Shown here piece after piece: positions 1 through 5,505 of a stretch of DNA of 5,748 bases. Source of the stretch: an uncultured Ruminococcus sp. (GTDB taxonomy: Bacteria; Bacillota; Clostridia; Oscillospirales; Ruminococcaceae); assembly GCA_947177345.1 (NCBI GenBank), contig CAMWUB010000111.1, positions 1-5,748 of the forward strand. Direction: 5' to 3'. Each line of letters opens with the position of its first letter. Position 1 is the stretch's first letter. Both the position numbers and the translations under genes were made by a program. Under the pieces are notes generated by a model. That model did no database searches. It saw only the letters and a program-made list of their open reading frames with translations, and was not told the DNA's origin.

Positions 1-212
1 CTTATAGTTAATATTATACATTCCTGAATTATATTTGTCAATATCCGAAAATTTAAAACGTCGTATTTTAGCGAACCAAACAAATTATTATTACTCTATT
101 TGTTGATATTAACATCATAGTATTTTCCATATTATACATATAATGGACTGTACTAAAAACAATATTCATGTAATACCTAATCACGCTACAAAAAGGACTA
201 TAATGTTATAAA
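1..212. other. AT-rich intergenic region with no supported gene
   Basis: All three + frames hit a stop within the first nine codons, and no - strand reading frame with a believable start and ribosome binding site is present. Several TATAAT-like strings occur (139-144, 199-204), but none has a recognisable -35 at 16-18 bp, so in such AT-rich DNA I do not call them promoters. The stretch ends at the parS site beginning at 214. It is probably the spacer between fprA and a gene to the left of the window. Confidence 0.6.
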
Positions 213-213
213 A

Positions 214-229
214 TGTTCCACGTGGAACA
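214..229. promoter_or_regulatory. parS: parS site (ParB-binding centromere element), isolated copy
   Basis: This is a perfect 16-bp palindrome, TGTTCCACGTGGAACA, identical to the sites of the array at 5506-5748. The perfect symmetry extends to 210-233 because A and T runs flank it. It differs from the commonly cited parS consensus TGTTTCACGTGAAACA by one symmetric change (T to C at base 5, A to G at base 12), which known parS sites tolerate. It lies upstream of the fprA promoter, outside any gene. By chance it also reads in frame as ATG plus five codons ahead of fprA, but that is not a real start. The 20 bases after it match an array spacer at 16 positions. Confidence 0.9.
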
Positions 230-350
230 TTTTTATATGAGTTCTTTTTTGTTCAAACTAAACATAAAAAATCATAAAAAAATATTCAGCATTATTTATA
301 ATTCAGTTATAAAAAATTTCTCTAAAAGTCTTTTTTTCTTTCTCAGAATG

Positions 351-359
351 TGCTATAAT
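351..359 (+). promoter_or_regulatory. Extended -10 promoter of fprA
   Basis: TGCTATAAT is a perfect extended -10 element (TG, one base, TATAAT at 354-359). The region 17 bp upstream is a T-run without a good TTGACA, which is usual for extended -10 promoters. Transcription would start near 366 and leave a leader of about 30 nt that contains the ribosome binding site at 381-385. This supports the fprA start at 396 over any earlier in-frame ATG. Confidence 0.7.
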
Positions 360-395
360 AAAATTATTCCAAATATGAAAAGAGGTTCTTATTTT

Positions 396-1550
396 ATGAA
401 TATCACTACTGATATTTTCAATGTCGGGGTCAATGACCATGATATTGATTTATTCGAAGGACAATACATAGTCCCTAACGGTATGGCTTATCACTCATAC
501 TTAATCATGGACGAAAAAATAGCCGTACTCGATACGGTCGATGCAAATTTCTCCGGTGAATGGCTTACCAATATAAAAAATGTCCTCGACGGACGTATTC
601 CGGATTATCTCATAGTACAACACATGGAATGTGACCATTCTGCAAACATCATGAACTTCATCAGAGAATTTCCGGAAACAACTATAGTCGGAAATGCTAA
701 GACTTTTACAATGCTCACAAACTTCTTCGAAAATACAGAAAATCTTAAAAAACTGGTCGTCAAGGAAAATGATTCCCTTTCACTCGGAAAACATATCCTT
801 AATTTCATATTCGCACCTATGGTACACTGGCCTGAAGTTATGTTCACTTACGAAAGTACAGAAAAAATTCTTTTCTCTGCCGACGCTTTCGGAAAATTCG
901 GAGCTTCCGACATCAATGAGGACTGGGCTTGCGAAGCAAGACGCTATTATTTTGGTATTGTCGGAAAATACGGTACACAAGTTCAGTCAGTTCTGAAAAA
1001 GGCTTCCAAACTGGATATAAATATCATCTGTCCGCTTCATGGAGTAGTTCTTAAAGAAAATCTCCCTTACTATCTTGGTTTATATAATACATGGTCTTCA
1101 TATGAGGTAGAAAGCGACGGTATAATGATTGCTTATACTTCAGTCTACGGTAATACTAAAAAAGCCTGCGAGATTCTTGCCGATAAGCTAAATGAAAAAG
1201 GCTGTCCTAAAGTCATTCTCTGTGACCTCGCCCGTGAAGATTTAGCAGAAGCTGTTGAAGATGCTTTCAGATACGGAAAAATTGTACTTGCCTCACCTAC
1301 CTACAATGCGGATATTTTCCCATTTATGAAACACTTTATTCTCGCTCTCACTGAAAGAAATTTCCAGAATCGTACAATAGGTATTATTGAAAATGGTTCG
1401 TGGGCTGTTACCGCCGGAAAAGTAATGCGTGAAATGTTTGCAAAATCAAAAGACATAACATGGCTTGAAAACTCAGTAACTATAAAATCTGCTGTGAAAT
1501 CGGAAAATATTCTACAGATTGAAGCAATGGCTTCTGAATTATCAGACTGA
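396..1550 (+). CDS. fprA: Flavodiiron protein FprA (class A; O2/NO reductase)
   Basis: This is a cytoplasmic flavodiiron protein, a family that reduces O2 to water or NO to N2O with electrons from rubredoxin or a similar donor, protecting anaerobes. It has 384 aa, normal for a class A protein with no rubredoxin or flavin reductase domain fused. Residues 1-235 form the metallo-beta-lactamase-like diiron domain with all expected ligands visible: H76-x-E78-x-D80-H81, H144 (in VHWPE), D163 (in SADAFG) and H215 (in CPLHG). Residues 243-384 form a flavodoxin domain with an FMN phosphate loop at 248-254 (TSVYGNT). The frame stays open upstream to 213, but I chose the ATG at 396. It has an AGAGG ribosome binding site 10 nt upstream, the family N-terminus begins there, and the extended -10 promoter lies inside the upstream extension. 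The FTR and thioredoxin genes follow on the same strand, so an oxidative-stress cassette is likely. A parS-like site begins one base after the stop. Confidence 0.95.
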   Translation: MNITTDIFNVGVNDHDIDLFEGQYIVPNGMAYHSYLIMDEKIAVLDTVDANFSGEWLTNIKNVLDGRIPDYLIVQHMECDHSANIMNFIREFPETTIVGNAKTFTMLTNFFENTENLKKLVVKENDSLSLGKHILNFIFAPMVHWPEVMFTYESTEKILFSADAFGKFGASDINEDWACEARRYYFGIVGKYGTQVQSVLKKASKLDINIICPLHGVVLKENLPYYLGLYNTWSSYEVESDGIMIAYTSVYGNTKKACEILADKLNEKGCPKVILCDLAREDLAEAVEDAFRYGKIVLASPTYNADIFPFMKHFILALTERNFQNRTIGIIENGSWAVTAGKVMREMFAKSKDITWLENSVTIKSAVKSENILQIEAMASELSD

Positions 1551-1551
1551 T

Positions 1552-1567
1552 TGTTCCACATGGAACA
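1552..1567. promoter_or_regulatory. parS: Imperfect parS site (one central mismatch)
   Basis: TGTTCCACATGGAACA matches the window's parS sequence at 15 of 16 positions. The central CACGTG has become CACATG, which breaks the symmetry of the core. It begins one base after the fprA stop codon and 40 bp before an exact parS, which is not the 47-bp array period. The CG core is usually important for ParB binding, so this site may be weak or decaying. Confidence 0.7.
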
Positions 1568-1591
1568 ATTATTACTCAGGATTTTTCAAAT

Positions 1592-1607
1592 TGTTCCACG
1601 TGGAACA
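1592..1607. promoter_or_regulatory. parS: parS site (ParB-binding centromere element)
   Basis: This exact TGTTCCACGTGGAACA palindrome lies in the 118-bp gap between fprA and the FTR gene. Unlike the array sites and the site at 214, it is not followed by the TTTTTATAT flank, so it appears to be an independent site. It is noncoding; an open frame running through it is only an upstream extension of the FTR gene. Confidence 0.9.
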
Positions 1608-1668
1608 TTTCAGGGAATGCATTAAAAGCTATCTGATTAGTTATAATATCAGAAAGGAGGAGCTTTTT

Positions 1669-1872
1669 ATGAAAATATCTCTTAATCCCGATTCAGAAGT
1701 AGTCGCAAAAATAAAAGAGGGTCTGAAACTCAAAGACGGTTACTGTCCATGTCGTATTCCACGTACACCCGAAAATAAATGTATGTGCAAGGAATTTCGT
1801 GAACAGATTGCAGACCCTGATTTTGAAGGGTTCTGTCACTGTATGTTATACTATAAATCAAAGGAGAACTGA
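1669..1872 (+). CDS. Ferredoxin-thioredoxin reductase, catalytic (beta) subunit
   Basis: The catalytic subunit of ferredoxin-thioredoxin reductase passes electrons from reduced ferredoxin through a [4Fe-4S] cluster next to a redox-active disulfide to thioredoxin. This copy has 67 aa and is compact compared with plant and cyanobacterial subunits, but all six signature cysteines are present as three pairs: C26-P-C28 followed by R29, C38-M-C40, and C57-H-C59 followed by M-L-Y-Y. By analogy with the plant-type enzyme, C28 and C59 would form the active disulfide, and C26, C38, C40 and C57 would hold the cluster. I chose the ATG at 1669 because an AAAGGAGG ribosome binding site lies at 1653-1660, 8 nt upstream. 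The frame is open further upstream but has no ribosome binding site and crosses two parS sites. The thioredoxin gene starts 5 bp after its stop, so the pair is very probably co-translated. No variable alpha subunit is seen in the window. Confidence 0.93.
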   Translation: MKISLNPDSEVVAKIKEGLKLKDGYCPCRIPRTPENKCMCKEFREQIADPDFEGFCHCMLYYKSKEN

Positions 1873-1877
1873 TTTTT

Positions 1878-2186
1878 ATGGAAACAAATATCACTAAGGA
1901 AAATTTTGACGACGAAGTACGAAACTTCAAAGGTACTGTCCTGCTTGATTTCTGGGCTGGCTGGTGTACTCCTTGTATGATGCTCTCACCTATTGTATCG
2001 GAAATCGCTGAGGAACTCGACGGAAAAATAAAAGTCGGTAAGGTGAACGTAGACGAACAACCAGAACTTTCTATGGCTTTCAAAGTAGAAAGCATTCCTT
2101 TGTTGGTTGTTGTTAAAGATGGCGTTATACAAAAACAATCTGTCGGAATGATTCCGAAAACTCATATACTTGAATTGCTTAAATAA
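1878..2186 (+). CDS. trxA: Thioredoxin
   Basis: This is a 102-aa cytoplasmic thioredoxin, the usual single-domain length, which reduces protein disulfides. The active site is W29-C30-T31-P32-C33 in the context FWAGWCTPC, so threonine replaces the usual glycine. The cis-proline is P74 in SIPLLVV. The strand and helix pattern is normal, with VNVDEQPEL before the second half and a final helix ending LELLK. The AAAGGAGAAC ribosome binding site overlaps the last codons of the FTR gene (about 1860-1868), and the spacing between the two genes is 5 bp. Its placement right after the FTR catalytic subunit suggests that it is that enzyme's partner, reduced by ferredoxin and not by NADPH; this is an inference from context. 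A hairpin terminator follows 4 bp after the stop. Confidence 0.95.
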   Translation: METNITKENFDDEVRNFKGTVLLDFWAGWCTPCMMLSPIVSEIAEELDGKIKVGKVNVDEQPELSMAFKVESIPLLVVVKDGVIQKQSVGMIPKTHILELLK

Positions 2187-2190
2187 ATAC

Positions 2191-2225
2191 AAAAATCACG
2201 GATTAAAAAAATCCGTGATTTTTTT
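2191..2225. terminator. Bidirectional Rho-independent terminator (trx / serS)
   Basis: Left arm AAAATCACGGAT (2192-2203) pairs with right arm ATCCGTGATTTT (2211-2222) around a short A-rich loop, and T2204 and A2210 can extend the stem. On the + strand the stem runs into seven Ts (2219-2225), ending the fprA-FTR-trx transcript. Read on the - strand, the same stem is followed by five Ts (2195-2191) and can end the parA-parB-serS transcript. If it does, that transcript runs antisense across the small gene at 2274-2384. Confidence 0.88.
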
Positions 2226-2273
2226 GTTTACCTGAATTAAAAATCCACATACTATATAATGAGGTGATTTTTT

Positions 2274-2384
2274 ATGCTTAATTTTTTATTAGGTTCATTT
2301 TTCGGTGGTACTGTAGGTGTATTCGCAATGTGTATGTGTACCGCCGCAAAAAATGCAGATGATTTCTTCGATTCCGAAAATTAA
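2274..2384 (+). CDS. Small membrane protein, DUF3789-like (36 aa)
   Basis: This is a 36-codon gene with a GAGGTG ribosome binding site at 2261-2266, 7 nt before the ATG. The protein begins MLNFLLGSFFGGTVGV, continues with FAMCMCTAAKNAD and ends in an acidic tail (DDFFDSEN). One glycine-rich hydrophobic segment covers roughly residues 3-25, followed by C20-x-C22. From memory, this resembles the DUF3789 family of tiny Firmicutes proteins (hydrophobic GG.. helix, then cysteines, then AA-x-x-AD), whose function is unknown. Its TAA stop ends at 2384 and the serS stop codon begins at 2385, so the two genes are tail to tail with no gap. It lies beyond the terminator at 2191-2225 and has no clear promoter of its own. 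A TATAAT at 2255-2260 would start transcription after the ribosome binding site. The call rests on the ribosome binding site and family resemblance. Confidence 0.72.
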   Translation: MLNFLLGSFFGGTVGVFAMCMCTAAKNADDFFDSEN

Positions 2385-3713
2385 TTACTTCTTAACCGGA
2401 ACAGATATTAAATCCTTACGCATATATGGTCGGAGTGCTTCAGGAATTCTTATACTTCCATCAGAATTGAGGTTATTTTCAAGAAATGCTATTAACATTC
2501 TCGGTGGTGCTACGACTGTATTATTCAAAGTATGTGCAAAATACTTTTTCTTGTCAGCGGTCTTGATTTTTATTCCAAGCCGTCTTGCCTGAGCATCTCC
2601 GAGATTAGAACAGCTACCAACTTCAAAATATTTCTGCTGTCTTGGTGACCAAGCTTCAACATCTATACTTTTTACTTTAAGGTCTGCGAGGTCACCCGAA
2701 CAGCATTCAAGTGTACGGACGGGTATATCAAGTGTACGGAAAAATTCAACTGTATAACTGTAAAGTTTATGAAACCATTTCATACTTTCTTCCGGTTTGC
2801 AGACAACTATCATTTCTTGTTTTTCAAACTGATGTATTCTGTAAACACCACGTTCCTCGATACCGTGTGCACCTACTTCCTTACGGAAACATGGTGAATA
2901 ACTCGTCAGAGTTTTCGGAAGTTCTTCTTCCGGAGTTATCGTATCAATGAAACGACCTATCATGGAATGTTCACTTGTTCCGATTAAATATAAATCTTCA
3001 CCCTCGATTTTATACATCATGCCTTCCATTTCTGCGAAACTCATTACACCAGTAACAACATTACTTCTTATCATAAATGGTGGTATGCAATAAGTAAATC
3101 CTTTGTCAACCATGAAATCCCTCGCATACGAAAGTATACACGACTGCAACATCGCTATGTCACCAGTAAGATAATAGAAACCATTACCGCTTGTCTTATC
3201 CCTTGCACTATCAAGGTCAATACCGTTGACTTTTTCCATGATGTCAACATGATATGGTACTTCAAAATCCGGTACATATGGTTCACCGAAACGCTCGACT
3301 TCTACATTTTTGCTATCATCCTTACCAACCGGAACACTTTCGTCAATGATGTTCGGGATTACAAGCATAATCTTACGGATTTCTTCATTAAGTTTTGTTT
3401 CAAGTTCCTCAAGTCCGGAACGTCTTTTATCAATTTCTTCGATTTCTGCTGTAAGTCTTGAAATATTTTCCTGTGCATCAGCTTTTAAATTATCGTCTTC
3501 CGATTTCGCAATAATTGCATTATATTTACCAAATTCCTTGCTTTTCTTATTTTTCTGATTACGGAGATCATCACCTTCTGCCTTAGCTTTTCTGCACTGT
3601 TCATCAAATTCAATAACCTTGTCTACGAGTTCAAGTTTTTCGTCCTGAAATTTTTTCCTTATGTTTTCCTTTACAATTTCCGGATTTGTACGGATTAATT
3701 TAATATCAATCAT
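2385..3713 (-). CDS. serS: Seryl-tRNA synthetase
   Basis: This class II aminoacyl-tRNA synthetase activates serine with ATP and charges tRNA-Ser in the cytoplasm. It has 442 aa, slightly longer than the usual 420-430. The N-terminal MIDIKLIRTNPE start and a charged antiparallel coiled-coil arm (about residues 25-115) that grips tRNA-Ser are typical. The catalytic domain shows P211-P212 (motif 1 region), G245-T-S-E248 (serine-binding TxE loop), motif 2 at 275-300 with F276-R277-K-E279, and the motif 3 arginine R405 followed by a conserved LEN. The end, IRIPEALRPYM, is standard. Motif 2 (HGIEERGVYRIHQF), the CSGDLADLKVKSIDVEAW stretch and motif 3 (LNNTVVAPPR) depart from ordinary Firmicutes SerRS and look more archaeal-like. 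It is the third gene after parA-parB. Its AAAAGGAG ribosome binding site overlaps the parB stop codon and lies 9 nt before the ATG. Confidence 0.96.
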   Translation of the reverse strand: MIDIKLIRTNPEIVKENIRKKFQDEKLELVDKVIEFDEQCRKAKAEGDDLRNQKNKKSKEFGKYNAIIAKSEDDNLKADAQENISRLTAEIEEIDKRRSGLEELETKLNEEIRKIMLVIPNIIDESVPVGKDDSKNVEVERFGEPYVPDFEVPYHVDIMEKVNGIDLDSARDKTSGNGFYYLTGDIAMLQSCILSYARDFMVDKGFTYCIPPFMIRSNVVTGVMSFAEMEGMMYKIEGEDLYLIGTSEHSMIGRFIDTITPEEELPKTLTSYSPCFRKEVGAHGIEERGVYRIHQFEKQEMIVVCKPEESMKWFHKLYSYTVEFFRTLDIPVRTLECCSGDLADLKVKSIDVEAWSPRQQKYFEVGSCSNLGDAQARRLGIKIKTADKKKYFAHTLNNTVVAPPRMLIAFLENNLNSDGSIRIPEALRPYMRKDLISVPVKK

Positions 3714-3728
3714 TTATAAATACTCCTT

Positions 3729-4580
3729 TTATTCATAATCTTTTGCGAGTTTTTCAGCAATTTTTTTCAAATCATCCTTATCGTAAAATTCAAGAACCAG
3801 CGAACCTTTTTCACCACTATGTTTTACCTTGACTTTACGTCCGAGACGCATATTCAATGCAATTTCCATTTCAGAAAAATAGTTATCTGAAATATCTCTT
3901 TCATGTTCTTTCTGAATTGCAGTATCTCTTTTATGTATTTCGTTTTCTAACTGACGTACTGTCATTTTTCCGTCAGATGCTTTTTCAGCAATTTCAGTAA
4001 GAAACTTCACATCATCAATTACTGTAAGCAATACTTTTGCGTGTCCGGTGGATAAACTACCAGTTTCAAGCATATAAAGTACAGTATCAGGAAGAGTCAA
4101 TATTCTTACAGCATTTGCGATTACAGACCTTGAACGTCCTGTCATTTTTGCAACCTGTTCCTGAGTCATACCATATTTTTCGATAAGTTCGCAATAACCA
4201 TTAGCTTCTTCAACAGGGTTTAAATTCTCTCTCTGAAGATTTTCTATAACAGCAATCTGCATAGCCTGTATATCAGAAAGTTCACGTATATTAACCGGTA
4301 CTTCGTCAAGACCTAACATTCTTGCAGCTCTCCAACGCCTTTCACCTGCAACAATCTGATAACCACTCATCGCAAGAGGTCTTACAAGTATTGGTTGTAA
4401 CATACCATGTTCCCGTATAGATTCTGCAAGGGATGCTATTGCTTCTTCACTGAAAACTTTTCTTGGTTGGTCACGATTAGGCTCTATTTCAGAAACCCGT
4501 AATGTTTTTTTTACTTGTATCTCGCTTGTATTGTCACTGAAAAGACTATCAAGACCTGCACCAAGTCCACCTATAGCCAT
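3729..4580 (-). CDS. parB: Chromosome partitioning protein ParB (Spo0J family)
   Basis: ParB is the CTP-dependent DNA clamp that loads at parS, spreads along the chromosome, recruits SMC and is moved by ParA. It has 283 aa, a normal length. The ParA-interacting N-terminal peptide MAIGGLGAGLDSLF is followed by the N-domain. The CTP-binding motifs are G79-E-R-R-W-R-A-A and E113-N-L-Q-R-E-N-L with NPVEEA after it. A helix-turn-helix at about 138-164 (TQEQVAKMTG, then RSRSVIAN) carries the S-R-S typical of ParB as opposed to Noc. The C-terminal dimerisation domain spans about 235-283. No lysine or arginine occurs before K24, although this peptide usually carries basic residues that trigger ParA ATPase. 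The start is firm: an AAAGGAG ribosome binding site lies at 4589-4595, 8 nt upstream, and there is no ATG, GTG or TTG start between the parA stop and this ATG. parA ends 20 bp upstream and serS starts 15 bp downstream. Its target sites fill 5506-5748. Confidence 0.96.
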   Translation of the reverse strand: MAIGGLGAGLDSLFSDNTSEIQVKKTLRVSEIEPNRDQPRKVFSEEAIASLAESIREHGMLQPILVRPLAMSGYQIVAGERRWRAARMLGLDEVPVNIRELSDIQAMQIAVIENLQRENLNPVEEANGYCELIEKYGMTQEQVAKMTGRSRSVIANAVRILTLPDTVLYMLETGSLSTGHAKVLLTVIDDVKFLTEIAEKASDGKMTVRQLENEIHKRDTAIQKEHERDISDNYFSEMEIALNMRLGRKVKVKHSGEKGSLVLEFYDKDDLKKIAEKLAKDYE

Positions 4581-4600
4581 AATTCCAACTCCTTTCCGAA

Positions 4601-5413
4601 TTATTTTCTGGTGAATGAAAAAATTCCTCTACGCTTTTTCTTCGGAAGTTCGAGGGATTCACCAAGAAGTTCATGTCCAAGAAGTTCATAAGCCTCCGCA
4701 CCTTTTGAAGATTTGTCATAATACATTACAGGCTTTCCATGACTGGGAGCTTCGGAAAGACGTACATTTCTTGGTATCTTTGTTTTGAAAATTTTATCTG
4801 GGAAATACTTTTCCACTTCCGCAACTACATCATTTGCGACATTAAGTCTGCCATCAAACATTGTGAAAACAATTCCTTCAATGTTAAGTACCGGATTATA
4901 ATTAGTTTTGACAATTTTTATCGTATTGACAAGCTGTGAAAGACCTTCCAATGCGAAAAACTCAGCAAGCATAGGAACTATTACAGAATCACAAGCAACA
5001 AGTGCATTTATTGTGATAAGTCCAAGTGCTGGTGGACAGTCAATAAATATATAATCATAATCATCACGACATATAAGTGTCTGCATTTTCAGACGTTTCA
5101 TTCTGTTCTCAAAGCTTATAAGTTCTATTTCACAACCGGCAAGCGATTCTGTAGCCGGAACTATCGACACATTACTGAAATCTGTTTCAATAATAGCATC
5201 CTGAATCCTTATTTTGCCGGTTAAGACATCATATGTCGAGGCACTGGCTGACTTCTTCTTAACTCCGAATGCCGTAGTTGTATTTCCTTGAGGGTCTGAA
5301 TCAATACAAAGAACTTTAAATCCCCTTGAACCAAGATAAGCAGAAAGATTGACTGTTGTAGTAGATTTACCTACTCCACCTTTCTGATTTGCCACTGCAA
5401 TTATTTTGCCCAT
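4601..5413 (-). CDS. parA: Chromosome partitioning ATPase ParA (Soj family)
   Basis: This deviant Walker-type ATPase binds DNA non-specifically as an ATP dimer, and ParB stimulates it to drive origin segregation. In Bacillus, Soj also controls DnaA. It has 270 aa, slightly longer than typical Soj proteins. It shows the deviant Walker A K11-GGVGK16-ST, the A' motif D38-S-D40-PQGN, and Walker B FIDCPP with D125. Arginines R189 (FDGRLN) and R218 (PRNVRLSEAPSHGKP) match the DNA-binding arginines of Bacillus Soj in number and context. The core fold ends near residue 250. An extra tail, ELPKKKRRGIFSFTRK, adds a dense basic patch (KKKRR at 258-262). The AAGGAAGGA-type ribosome binding site lies at about 5418-5426, shortly before the ATG. 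The gene is first in parA-parB-serS, driven by the promoter at 5445-5473, with the parS array directly upstream. Confidence 0.97.
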   Translation of the reverse strand: MGKIIAVANQKGGVGKSTTTVNLSAYLGSRGFKVLCIDSDPQGNTTTAFGVKKKSASASTYDVLTGKIRIQDAIIETDFSNVSIVPATESLAGCEIELISFENRMKRLKMQTLICRDDYDYIFIDCPPALGLITINALVACDSVIVPMLAEFFALEGLSQLVNTIKIVKTNYNPVLNIEGIVFTMFDGRLNVANDVVAEVEKYFPDKIFKTKIPRNVRLSEAPSHGKPVMYYDKSSKGAEAYELLGHELLGESLELPKKKRRGIFSFTRK

Positions 5414-5444
5414 GGTATCCTTCCTTTCATTTTTTATATTTAAT

Positions 5445-5473
5445 ATTATATCACCTTTTAAACGTTTTGTAAA
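5445..5473 (-). promoter_or_regulatory. Sigma-A promoter of parA-parB-serS
   Basis: Read on the - strand, the -35 TTTACA (5473-5468) and -10 TATAAT (5450-5445) are separated by exactly 17 bp, with a TG dinucleotide one base before the -10 (TGATATAAT). Transcription would start near 5438 and give a leader of about 25 nt containing the parA ribosome binding site. The first array parS (5506-5521) is 32 bp upstream of the -35, so ParB loading and spreading from the array could cover this promoter and repress the operon. That autoregulation is an inference. Confidence 0.85.
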
Positions 5474-5505
5474 TAGTAGTTCTAAATTTTTACGCTTGTT
5501 AAAAA

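Noticed and set aside
1..21. Start of a - strand gene leaving the left edge (ATG at 21-19)
   Set aside because: Only seven codons are visible, the AGGA directly abuts the ATG with no spacing, and the sequence is plain AT-rich DNA.
139..204. TATAAT strings at 139-144 and 199-204 as extra promoters
   Set aside because: Neither has a usable -35 or TG extension at the right distance, and such strings are expected by chance in this AT-rich stretch.
213..395. Upstream in-frame extension of fprA (61 extra codons from an ATG inside the parS site)
   Set aside because: It has no ribosome binding site and an un-protein-like low-complexity sequence, it starts inside a parS palindrome, and it contains the fprA extended -10 promoter. 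The family N-terminus fits the ATG at 396.
1642..1647. TATAAT as a -10 box for an FTR-trx promoter
   Set aside because: There is no -35 at 16-18 bp, and the predicted transcript start would fall inside the ribosome binding site.
1519..1668. Upstream in-frame extension of the FTR gene overlapping the end of fprA
   Set aside because: It crosses two parS sites, overlaps fprA in another frame and has no ribosome binding site, whereas the ATG at 1669 has an excellent one.
2711..3558. Several + strand open frames of 70-82 codons inside serS
   Set aside because: They lie opposite a clear, complete SerRS, lack good ribosome binding sites and resemble no family.
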